Source: Rhynchospora pubera (Eukaryota > Streptophyta > Magnoliopsida > Poales > Cyperaceae). From it: a stretch of 64,000 nucleotides of DNA. The translations under genes and the position numbers were made by a program. The stretch spans positions 197,633,902 to 197,697,901 of the forward strand of contig CM051459.1 of the NCBI GenBank assembly GCA_028095005.1, given 5' to 3'. The notes under the pieces are model-generated. The model worked only from the letters and a program-made list of their open reading frames with translations, made no database searches and was not told the origin of the DNA. Positions 1 through 10,008 of the stretch are shown here, piece by piece; the stretch's first letter is position 1; every line of letters starts with the position of its first letter.

Positions 1-868
1 ATAAAAAAGTTTTTCTTTTTTATTTTAATATATTTGCTCTTTCCTACGTGAGGATAGAATTTAATTTTCAATCTAACTCTTTCATTCTGGATTGAACTTA
101 TTTTTATTATTTTTTTAAGAAAGACAAAGATCTTTGGCATCTAATTTTTTGAAATAAAAAGTGCATAGAATACTTCAATTCTTGACTTTTTTTGAAACGA
201 GTCTAGTAATCTTAACATTGAACCACCAGGCCAAACTTTATCTTATCAGACAAAAATTTATCTTATGATAGGGCCATTCTTTACGGATTGAGAACAGAAG
301 TAGATAATAGACTATGTTGTATCTTATATACAAAGAACAATATGTTAAAGCTCTGAATAGAAACATCAACACTTAATCTGACTCGTAAGACTAAAACAAG
401 TCAAATTTATTATTATAAATTTATAATTCACTACTTTATGAAGGAACTTTATTGGTTAAATTTAGTGAGGAACACTTTTCAAATAAAAAAAACGAAAAAA
501 AGGAAAGTAAAATTTTTTTCTTCTTCCTCTTTCTTTTTTTTTTTTTTTTTTTTTCTTTTCTTTTTCTTGTTTTTCTGGATGTATTCTTTCCTCTCTTTCT
601 ATATAGATGCTCTAGCTTAGTGCACAGCGTGCTGAAATTGACAGTTCGAACGATAAATTGACACATTGGATTAAATATAAAGCAATTTGATCTCATGGCT
701 CGATCTACATTTTACATTCATAATGCATACGAAATAACAAATGAAATGAATTTGTTAGAAAATTGGAAGATAGCATGCCAAAATCAATCCTATTGTAATT
801 ACCGTATTAATGGTAAGATGAGAAGCATACTCAACAACTGTAATTAATGAATGCTTCCCTCAAATTAA
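1..868. other. 3' flank of subtilase gene, no gene
   Basis: AT-rich DNA downstream of the subtilase stop. It holds a degraded tRNA-derived SINE (about 115-235) and a long pyrimidine tract (about 512-590, mostly T with scattered C). The lysine-rich and phenylalanine-rich frames across that tract come from the simple sequence and are not genes. The proximal part (roughly 700-868) is probably subtilase 3' UTR. Confidence 0.6.
115..235 (-). mobile_element. Degraded tRNA-derived SINE, copy 1
   Basis: On the minus strand this segment aligns over its whole length with the clearer SINE at 19222-19345. They share the A-box-like stretch beginning near 235, a TTTTTT-rich middle and the same GATG/CATC tail. 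Copy 1 has lost a recognisable B box, so it is assigned only through its match to copy 2. Confidence 0.4.
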
Positions 869-3800
869 TTAAGCAGTATCAGCATAATAATCTTGAATGA
901 CAGTACGGATAGCAAGTGGAATCCGCACGGAGTGATTCGAGCTATCAGACCAAGTTAAACTTCCAAATGTGTAATCTCCTTGAACCTTACGATTTGCCAC
1001 GAAAGTAACCTTGAATGTTTTCACCTTGTTATTGTTATCAAAAGAAAGCAAATCCGGCTCAACAAATACACTGACTCCAGCTGGAGGTTGTACAAAAGAC
1101 TTGTAAGTTGAGTTGATAGGTCCGACGTTGGTAACAGTTCGCCAGACAGAAACAATATCCTTAAGATCCGGTACAGTAATTGATGGGACGTTTAGCTGAT
1201 ACAATTGACCAACATACGAGTCACAATCATCAGATGGGCCGAGCGTACAGTTAAAGAACTTAGTGTAATCGTTTGGATCGATATCATAGACTAGACCAGG
1301 ATCAGCTGCCTTGTTCGGATCAATGTGACCTCCACCATAGTCGAACGGATCTGCAATTTTTCTAGGTGTACCCTCAGCTTCTATTTGTACACCATATGAA
1401 TCAGTGTCGGATGCTACAAATATTATGAAGGAATCAGTGTTTCTACTAAGTACTAATAACAAGTTTTAAAAACAATTCTAGATTTGCTAGATCTATATGT
1501 TTTGAGTGATTCCCAATTGGTAAGATTATTCTATCTGGATTTGTATCATGGACTTAGGTGCAGAACCCTCTATGCATGGGACAAAATTGGATCAACCGGA
1601 CCCACAAAGATTAATCAAAACGTACAGCGAGCTGTTATTTATTTTTTTTTCAAACATATGTAGAAAAGGAGTTGATTGGCTTTGTACATATAGAACTAAT
1701 AATTTTTCATTACCTGTTGTCATAATTGCAGATTTGATAGATGCAGGGGACCAATCGGGATGCAGAGATTTGAGAAGTGCCACAATACCAGTCACATGTG
1801 GACATGCCATTGACGTACCAGACATAAACTGATAACCTCCGTTCACCGCAGCTAGTATACTTACTCCAGATGCTGCTATATCAGGCTACGTGTACACACG
1901 AAAATGGTTAGAACATAGTTAACAATATCTTACAAGTGCCAAGTGCCAACTATATATATATATTTTGATCACATACCTTGAGGATGCCAGGAAATCTTGG
2001 GTTTGGACCTCTTGACGAGAATGCTGCAACTCTTGGCGCTAATACTTGCTTTCCTTCTATATTATATGCTGGGGAGATTTTCACCAGTGGATTGCTATTT
2101 TCATATTAAAAGGAAAATTGTATGAGTATGTTGAACTAAACTCAAATCTAATGCAATATGGGAAAAAAGAAAAAAAAATTCTCTGATTTACATACCTTGT
2201 GGAATAAATGTAGGAGTTGATTTTGTTCGCAATATCAAAATCTACTAGAGCACAAGGGCCTCCTCCACGACATGGATATAGTATATTCGTAGTATATTGT
2301 GCATATATGATGCCCCTACCACCAGCATCTAATACATTTTGGGCTGCATAGCCAAAATTGTACCGAGGTAAAACTCCTGGAATTGCAGTCGGATTGTAGC
2401 ACAACACAATCTTGCCGGTTATATTTTGCTCAGTTAGTGTAGTGCTGTCGCAACTTCAAAAGAAGAAAAATGCCATGAATTTACTTTTTCAACTTTTGAG
2501 ATGGGTATTGTAAAACTAGCTCTTATACTAGATATATACATATTTTTTGAATAAAATGTGGAGTACCTTGAACCATCAACAAGAGTGGTGAAATCGTTGG
2601 TGTTTGAGTGTTGAATTTCATAATAGATTGATTGACCCTACAAATTCGAAAAATAAAATGGGCGAAAAATAAAATGAGCGAAATATATATGTGTATATAA
2701 TTATATTTAATTGGAAAGAAGCATAAATTACATACAACTAATCTCTGACTATTTCCAAGCGTGATAATCGTCGGAAATGACCGATCTATTGTGCTAGCTG
2801 CCACCGTTATTACCCAGGGTACATTATTTTTTACACTTTGAGGCGCTGGTCCTTCATTTCCTGCTGAGAAAACCACAGGAATCCCTTTCGCAACAGCATG
2901 CAATGTTCCTGGAAATTCATCAGAACCGCCAATAGACATAGATATAATATCAACACCATCATTTATCGCATCATCAACGGCTGCAAGTAAGGCTGCCCCA
3001 CTGCACCATACTCCTGAGCCCCAACATGCCTTATATATAGCTAGCCTGGCACGAGGAGCTCCTCCCCTTGTAGATCCAGCTGCCAACCCGTGGAAGCTCG
3101 TGTTTGATACTAGATTGCCTGGAGAAATGAAAATCTACTCAAACGATATTTCTTTTGACATTCTTGGGGATTGATCATGTCATGGAATCAAATAATAAGC
3201 ACCAGTTGAACTAATATAATAGCCTTTGAAGTACATATAAAGATGATGAAAGATGAATGTCATAGAAAAAACTCAAAAAGATTGCCTGCAGCTGTGGAGG
3301 CGGTGTGGGTCCCATGTCCTGCGTAGTCTCTAGGTGACATGTATTCTCCTTCAAGATCACTAGAAGACAAATCACTAGCATACCAACGTGCACCAATGAT
3401 TTTATTACTACAGTTATTGGCATCGAATGAATCACCAATTTGACAAACACCTTTCCATCGTGTTGGTGGGGGTCCATATCTAGTGCCATCAAAGCTTTTT
3501 GATTCAGGCCATATACCTAAAAGTTTTAAATGAAGGTGTTGTTAGAAACAAATAATTTAATTAAGAAAACAGAGCCATATACTTTCGTTTTATATGAAAA
3601 TTAGTAGAGCCCTCATCAAAGAAGAGGGTGGCAGCTAGCTGGCTATGGTACAAGTTACCAGCTTTGAGGCTCCAGAGAGTGAGGCGAAAAACATTTTTCA
3701 ATGCATATTTAAGAACATTTTTGGATTGAGAACTTATTTTGTAAGGAGATTAAAGTAATCAAGATGATACATACAAGCGTTTTAACTTTTAAATAATCAA

Positions 3801-4940
3801 TTAAAATCTAACCTGAGTCAATGACTCCTATAATTGTATCTTCTCCATACTTTCCCTTCTGAAGTAATGAATTAGAGTTGGAAGAATAATCAAGCCCAAG
3901 AAAGTCCCAGCTGCGGGTTGTGTGTGCTGCAAACTTGCGATTTGGAATCACACTAATTACATCTGGCATATCTGTTAACAGTGATTAAAAAAAATATATA
4001 TAAGCAAAATAAAATTGGTTACAAATAGAGATGAAAAAGAAAGAGACAAATTTAGTATCATAATGGTCTTAATTCTAAAAAAAAAGACTTGAGGCTATCA
4101 TAATGGAATGGTCAACACATATAGCTAGCAAGACAGGAAAAAATGCTATATGTTCCTAGTGTTGGGGGTAGGGGTTTGGGGGGGGGGGGGGATAAACTTA
4201 CACTTCTGACAATATTTACTCGGTGCGCATGATGTTTTTTTGTATCAGATTTAATTCGATAATACAAATATACACCACGTTAACTAACTGTATATCAGCG
4301 CCGGTAGCAACTTTTAACTTGTTTGAGAAGTAAAAAGATGCATTTAGCTTATAATTGATAATTACCTGAAAGGATATGGACTTGAGACTCATTCAGCATT
4401 GCTGCAAAACCAGAGAAACCATGCTTGTAGCTGTACACAATTGAACTCACTGCTTCCTCTTTACTGTTTCATATACATATTATATATGTTAGTAATTAAT
4501 ACGTTGGAGTGATAACTATATACGCATGTAAATGAACTTACATGAACTCCATTAAACAAGAGAAATTTATAAGGGCTTCAAGTTCACAAATTTACTGGCT
4601 TTCATATTTCATCAATATTCAAATTATTTAACTAAAATCAAGAATAAAGCTTAGAATGAAAAAAAAAGAAAACCTTCCAAAAAGAGGAGCAAGCTTTTCA
4701 TGGTGTGAGGCTGTGACAACCTCCGGATCGCTGTGCTTTTTTTCTCCCAGGTACACAATGTACAGCTGAAATTCATTAAAAGGTTTTAGCAAAAAAGGGA
4801 AAAAAATAATAGATTTTGTCTCATTTCATTGATGCATTACTTACTTTGCTTGATGCATCAATTCCGTGTACCGTTAACTGGAAAATTTGAGTGCAGAATA
4901 ATGCTAGAAGTACGATAGAAGAGAAATTCTTCAAATTCAT
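869..4940 (-). CDS. Subtilisin-like serine protease (subtilase, peptidase S8, SBT type)
   Basis: Eleven exons, read 5' to 3' on the minus strand: 4940-4845, 4765-4674, 4463-4366, 3971-3813, 3516-3286, 3118-2736, 2637-2567, 2453-2196, 2094-1977, 1885-1714, 1413-869. They join in frame to 740 residues, a normal length for plant subtilases. Seen in order: a hydrophobic signal peptide (about 1-26), an I9 inhibitor prodomain (about 33-111), a mature start at TTRSW (113-117), catalytic Asp147 (GVIDSG), His216 (GHGTHT), oxyanion Asn313 (SAGNEGP), a PA domain (about 365-450), Ser527 (SGTSMACPH) and a C-terminal fibronectin-III-like domain (about 632-735). Family knowledge: such proteases are secreted to the apoplast and the prodomain is removed autocatalytically. 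All catalytic residues are present and no frame is broken, so the gene looks functional. All introns are GT-AG except the one after 3286, which appears to start with GC. Substrate and exact subfamily are unknown; the many introns recall the SBT3 group. Confidence 0.93.
4180..4192. repeat. G homopolymer in a subtilase intron
   Basis: A run of about 12 G inside the intron between exons 3 and 4 (4365-3972). Simple sequence. Confidence 0.8.
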
Positions 4941-4980
4941 TTTTGCCGTGTTTGGTGCAAACCTGTGTTGGCATTTACTC

Positions 4981-4992
4981 TTTATATATAAT
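4981..4992 (-). promoter_or_regulatory. TATA box of the subtilase gene
   Basis: The minus strand reads TTATATATAAAG about 40-50 bases before the ATG at 4940. This implies a very short 5' UTR. The assignment rests on position and sequence only. Confidence 0.55.
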
Positions 4993-5002
4993 CAATACTT
5001 GG

Positions 5003-5142
5003 AGACTTGGTAAGACGAGTAGCCTCGTGGTTATATAAAATTTTGAAAGACTTGGTAAGATTAGTCTCGTGGTTATATAAAATTTTGTACTTGGAGACTT
5101 GGTAAGGGGCATTATTAGCCTCTTGGTTATAGAAAACTTTTG
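5003..5142. repeat. Three tandem 45-48 bp repeats in the subtilase promoter
   Basis: Units begin at 5003, 5048 and 5095, each opening with AGACTTGGTAAG and containing a GTGGTTATATAAAATTTT-like core. On the minus strand two units carry a TATATAACC motif. The third unit is more diverged. They lie directly upstream of the proximal TATA box. Confidence 0.8.
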
Positions 5143-5816
5143 CAGATAAGTATATGTGAGTGTGACCTGGCCAAAAGTCAAAAGTCGAATAACCTATGTC
5201 ACCTGACACCTATAAATCAAATATATATAAATTAACCACCGTTGTATTAGTAAAAGACTAATAGAATAATTCTCTATGGTTAGTAGGAAAGAGTTAGTAA
5301 AATAAGTAGTCGTTATGTGACAGAGTCCGCTCTTTTGGTTAGAACAGACATTGTCAATCAAGTTCTTAATCAAACAATAAATATAAAATCGGTTGCTGAT
5401 GATTTTTAATTTTACAAGCAACTTAGTGACGTCCGGTCCAACTGATAATTTCTATGGATGGTCAATTTGCAAATTTCATGAATTTTACGCGGAGCCACCT
5501 GCTGAACGACCAATCGAATTATTTGGATCAAATTGGAAAATGAATTTTTAATAAAAACATATAAATATAAATACTTTATGATAAACAGATAAAGAAAAGA
5601 AGTTGGTATGTAAACGTTGGCGGTCTTCTGAAACGGTCCGTGAACCGTTGGATCTCCGTTAAAATAAAAAAGTGATATCTCTGTCAGCGAAGAACTCTCC
5701 TTCTGAGACGCGGCCTAGTTCACGAATCACTTCTCTGACCGCAAAAAAAAAAGTTGACGACTTCTCTGACCAGCACCCATTCCTCCTCTCCTCGTCCGCA
5801 CGAATAAAATCTCTCT

Positions 5817-5975
5817 GGGGTCGTTTGGATGAGTCCCAAATTCCGGGAATAAGCAATTCCGGACATAAATTTTAATATAAACAATTCAAACTTTTCACAA
5901 AGTTACACATTTTCCAATAAATTTATGTCTAGAAATAACAAATTCCCCCAATTCCTAAGCGATCCAAACGCCCCC
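5817..5975. mobile_element. Tourist-like MITE, family A
   Basis: Termini GGGGTCGTTTGGAT and ATCCAAACGCCCCC form inverted repeats. The interior has the family signature (AAACAATTCAAACT...TTCACAAAGTTACACA). CTCT flanks both ends, compatible with a 3-bp target duplication. Confidence 0.75.
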
Positions 5976-6349
5976 TCTGTTTTTGTATGGAATCAGTAAC
6001 GATCCTGATTAATAAAATAACCAGAATCGCTCCTCAAGCTTAGACTGACACAGATTTGCCAGACCAAACTTGTAGAATTTTCTTAAATTCGACTCAATTG
6101 GTAGAATTGATCCAAAATTTGCATTTTTCTTAATTGTTATTAATTTTGGTATCACAAAATTTCAAATTCACTCCTATTCTAACAAAAAAAAAAATGTCAT
6201 TAAGTGGTCCAGCTAGGGCTTTAAATTTATAGGGTATATTGTTTTTCTTGTACTGTGGCCTGTTGGGTTAAGCTTGGGAAACATATTTATATATTTTTAA
6301 CGAAGGACACTTGTGGAAAGAATCGACTTAGCACAACAGAAAAGTTGCA

Positions 6350-6484
6350 ATGGATCCGAGGAAAATTAAATCAGTGTCCACAATATTGAGGAATGCTTTG
6401 TCAAATTTTAGGAGTGCTCAGATCATTTGCACGGGAGAGAAAACAAACTCCCGTTCCTCCTTTCTTGTTCGTATCATGGAATCT
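6350..6484 (+). other. Possible orphan first exon, unrecognised
   Basis: An ATG at 6350 opens 45 codons (start MDPRKIKSVSTILRNALSN) that end at a good donor, CTG|GTAAGT, at about 6484/6485. No following exon was found, and the frame closes at 6559 if it is not spliced. It could be a gene fragment or chance. Confidence 0.2.
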
Positions 6485-7858
6485 GGTAAGTGGTTGAGTT
6501 GGGATTCTATAGCTAGATATTCAAGTTGGGTCGATTTCAAGTTGGAACATCAAAACTAGGAACCGTACTGTCTAATTAAGCTACAATGAACACTTAAAAT
6601 TGGTGGAAATCTGTGCCAATTTGTGAAAAATGTCTTACTGTTTACCAACGTCAGCTCAAAATGGAAGCATATTCTGATATTCATACTTTCTGTAATTTTC
6701 ATAATTCATACTGTATTGCTTATCCAGAATTTTTTACAAAGATATTATTAAATTTAGTTTTTTACCGCATGTTTTCAAGTTTCCTCAAAACGAGGTACTT
6801 TTTCTATGGCTTAAATTAAATGAATGCGTTCTTTTTTTTTTTTACCTCAACACTGTTGAAAACATGCATTCATAAATTAGATATAAGTTTGTCAAATATT
6901 TAGAGGTGACAATATTGATCTTTGTTAAACGGGCGCAAACATTGAAACATACACCCTAACCGTGTGAGATATTAATATATTATTGATAAATAAAAGTCCA
7001 CAATGATAAAACATAATGAAACAACGCACTATATAATGAAAGAATGAGTTTTTTTGAGTCATGAATCCTGATGATTCACTATTTAGGCCCACTGATAGTA
7101 TGTATGTAGACAATCGGAATTAGGAAATTGAGTTTTGAGTTTTATATCGGGGCTGATGACTGGCATTCCAATGTACCATCCTAAGGCTGAAAACGGTAGT
7201 CGTTTCAACCGTTCTTTTGTTTCGTTTCGTCCGGAACGAAACGGTAACGGATAAGAATTTCAGTTTCATTTAAGGAACGGAACAACTAACGCAAATAAAA
7301 ATATTGTTTCGTCTCAGAACGGAACGATTAGTGAAACTGGTACGTTTCGTGGTCGTTTATTTCGCGCATTTCGTCTAAAACTTTTTTCATGGTTTTATTA
7401 TTAGATTGCAGAGGACCTCAGCGGAGTGATTGAGGGAGAAAAGAGTAAAATTAGATTTCTGCACCGTCGCTCCGTCATTTCTCTGCCGAACACAGTCACA
7501 TCTATCTCTCTCGCCTCTACACCACCCAGTACAATCGTCATCGAGAGCGAAACGTGATGATGGTGCCTCCTCCCCCTTTTTCGCGTGACCTAACCTGTCA
7601 TTTCTCTATCTCTGTTTAATATAAAATGCAAAATAGTTTATTTTCTTGCATCTTAATAAAAATGCAAAACAGTTAGGTAGTCAAAGACGGTTATAACTGT
7701 TTTGATCGTTCTCATCAATGAAATGATCAACGCAACATATGTTAAATGGATGCAACAATCAACGCAATAAATATAAAAATTTCGTGCATCAATATAACTG
7801 TTAACGAAAATGACCATTTTCGTGGTTGTTTTCAACGTTATGCACCCCTATACCATCC

Positions 7859-8061
7859 GGAGTCGGATCCTCTGGTCGTTTTTTACAAACGACCACCTGG
7901 TCGTTTTCGATCTGGACCGTCTGATTTAATCTCAACGGTTAATATTTTTTCGGGCCTATCAATCGTGGTACTAGCACGGGGCATCTATAACCATTAAGAT
8001 TAAATCAGACGGCTCAGATCTAAAACGACCAGGTGGTCTGCCGACCAGAGGATCTGGTTCC
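7859..8061. mobile_element. Fold-back MITE with 10-bp target duplication, family B1
   Basis: The inverted arms (GGATCCTCTGGTCG...; GACCACCTGGTCGTTTT; GTCTGATTTAATCT) pair over most of the element. The direct repeat TATACCATCC occurs on both sides (7849-7858 and 8062-8071). A 9-10 bp duplication with long terminal inverted repeats points to the Mutator superfamily. The loop CGGGCCTATCAATC is shared with the element at 52294. Confidence 0.85.
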
Positions 8062-8519
8062 TATACCATCCTGCCATAGTGCCATTCCAATCCATGGATA
8101 TAGGCCTGGACGTTGGACTGACAGTGAGTGGTGACGGTAGGTCCTAAGCCCAAAAGATGTTGATTCAATGAGTACTTATTTATTTCTTTTTTGAAAGCAT
8201 GAAGGCCCGTAGATATTTTTAACTAATTTGGGTCCATACATCATATCTAGGCCCACTGATTAACAATTTCGAAACTCGAAAGTACACCAAATCCAATAAC
8301 TCCCCTGTATATTACACAAAGGGGATTCATTCGAAACAAAATGAATTCAAGGAGTATTTAATTGTTATCATTAACATTAAAACAATCATGAGGAGTATAT
8401 ATTTCTTCACAATGAATTTTAAAAGACATCATAATAGAGTACTTATTCGTACATCGATTAGTCTTCAAAAAACTGACTACCAAAATGACCATAAATCATT
8501 ATAACCAAGTTAAAAATAA

Positions 8520-8640
8520 GGGATAATTTTTTCTGTGCCACCCAAAATTTGTGAAATCTAGCAATTGCCATCCGAAAGTTAAACCTTCTATTTTTGCCAC
8601 CCAAAAATGTGGTCACCCTTATGATTTTGCCACTTTGAGT
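8520..8640. repeat. Left terminal inverted repeat of the enclosing element
   Basis: Begins GGGATAATTTTTTCTG and contains repeated TGCCACCCAAAA words. TAAAAATAA precedes it at 8511-8519. Similarity to the inverted right arm extends at least 110 bp with mismatches and gaps. Confidence 0.7.
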
Positions 8641-8956
8641 AAAATTTTCTGCTATGTGCACCCAAAACTGTGTACCCAGTTTATTAATTAATCTTCCTTT
8701 ACTTTGCCAATTTTAAGTTTATTTACTTTGGTAATAACCTCACATCACCGTTTTTACCCGCGATCTTCCCCCCCTTTTTTTTTTTGAGTACTGTACGGCA
8801 GGATGATTCTTTTGGTTTCTTAAAATTTCACTTTTAACTGACGTTTTCTGGTTGATTAATTTAAACAATTTTATTAGTTTGGTATAATCTCCCCCTAGGT
8901 GCCTACCCAGAATAATTAGAAAATTAGAAAGCCATAATATTAAGAATACAAACCTC

Positions 8957-8968
8957 GCTCTGATACCA
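8957..8968 (-). promoter_or_regulatory. Pararetroviral primer-binding site (tRNA-Met)
   Basis: The minus strand reads TGGTATCAGAGC, the complement of the 3' end of plant initiator tRNA-Met and the usual primer site of Caulimoviridae. It lies about 180 bases downstream of the viral TATA box. Confidence 0.9.
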
Positions 8969-9057
8969 GAATGGAATAATAACGATCGGATCGACTTTGA
9001 AACTTCTGATTACTAATGAATACTGGTTCCAAAGTTTTGAGACAAAAATGAGGAAAT

Positions 9058-9150
9058 TTTATTGATATCTGGCAAATGATACAAGAGAAGAGGAGATGAT
9101 TACTAAGTTGGGTGATGCCCTCTTAGTGAAACATCCTACTGCTTATATAG
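9058..9150 (-). promoter_or_regulatory. Pararetroviral core promoter and poly(A) signal
   Basis: CTATATAAG at 9150-9142 is followed about 80 bases later by AATAAA at 9063-9058 and then the primer site. This spacing matches the terminally redundant transcript of plant pararetroviruses: the poly(A) signal is passed once and used on the second pass. In this single-copy insertion no viral frame lies downstream of the promoter within the element. Confidence 0.75.
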
Positions 9151-9426
9151 AAGGAACGCTACCGGTTGGTGAGCTCGATAATTGAATGCGGGTGCGCATA
9201 TGGGCCCCATCGTCCATTTCAATTATTCGTCTACCACAGTTGGTATGTCCTTAGCAAACTAGTGGGCATCTTTAGTACAATAATTGCCCAAAAATAAATA
9301 AAAGCAAACCACTCATTTCGTGCCAACCCATGTGACAGTGAATAAAGAAAAAGAAAAGATGCGCACTACCGTAGTGGCACCGAAAGCAAACACAATAATG
9401 TGATTCCCTTATAATGGTGGGACTCA

Positions 9427-9855
9427 CTAATAATAATGGCATTGCTGGATCGATGGCATCTTTTGGTGAATTGCTAACAGCTCATCAATGTTATGATTAA
9501 CTGGTCCTAGTGCAGTACTAGCCCAGTTGTCCTTGGATGCCTTCTGCTCTAGGCGAATCTTTTGCAAATAATTCAAGACCATGAGCCTTTCGACTTCATC
9601 GATGGTCCTTTGTATTTGCTCCTTATGAATTTCCTCAAGCCTAAGTAGCATGGTTCCTTCCCACTGAAAAGACCGTGGGTACATTGTTAGTAGGTCACCA
9701 GTTATTATTTCATAATCCCGAAGAGAGTCTAACTCTTTTCCTGAGGTTGCCCATCTTTCGGCCTGCTGAAATGCTTGCCGGCTTCCTGGTCTGAACCCGG
9801 TTGTTGAACTTCCTTCATGGATTCTCATGAGGTTCCTCAGATGATCAAGCACCAT
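9427..9855 (-). CDS. Pararetroviral 3' ORF, unknown function
   Basis: 142 codons starting MVLDHLRNLMRIHEG, located after the polyprotein stop and before the viral promoter, where tungroviruses keep ORF4. Charged and predicted helical (EEIHKEQIQRTIDEVERL, about 72-90), possibly coiled coil. I recognise no domain. It is open over its full length. It could be a lineage-specific gene or the degraded remainder of something longer. Assignment to the virus rests on strand, position and similar composition. Confidence 0.5.
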   Translation of the reverse strand: MVLDHLRNLMRIHEGSSTTGFRPGSRQAFQQAERWATSGKELDSLRDYEIITGDLLTMYPRSFQWEGTMLLRLEEIHKEQIQRTIDEVERLMVLNYLQKIRLEQKASKDNWASTALGPVNHNIDELLAIHQKMPSIQQCHYY

Positions 9856-10008
9856 TTTTCTGAAAAGAAATAAAATTCACACAAAATAAAAATTATAAGA
9901 AAACTAAAAATGCCAGTAGCTTTCCGTAGATTACTACCAGACAGTTCCTAAAATACATGGTATAGTGGGTTTTTCCAGCGGTCCACCATGCCCGCTTATC
10001 GCCTTGCT

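Larger units (their letters stand above)
5200..7848. other. Intergenic DNA with no clear gene
   Basis: Apart from the MITE at 5817-5975 and a weak candidate exon at 6350, I see no supported gene. The 7170-7400 part is rich in GAACG/CGTTT words (GTTTCGTTTCGTCCGGAACG and similar) and resembles the style of 61290-61590, but no termini could be defined. Confidence 0.5.

Noticed and set aside
436..696. Lys-rich and Phe-rich frames around the pyrimidine tract
   Set aside because: They are produced by the poly-T/C run itself; no start context, homology or conserved composition.
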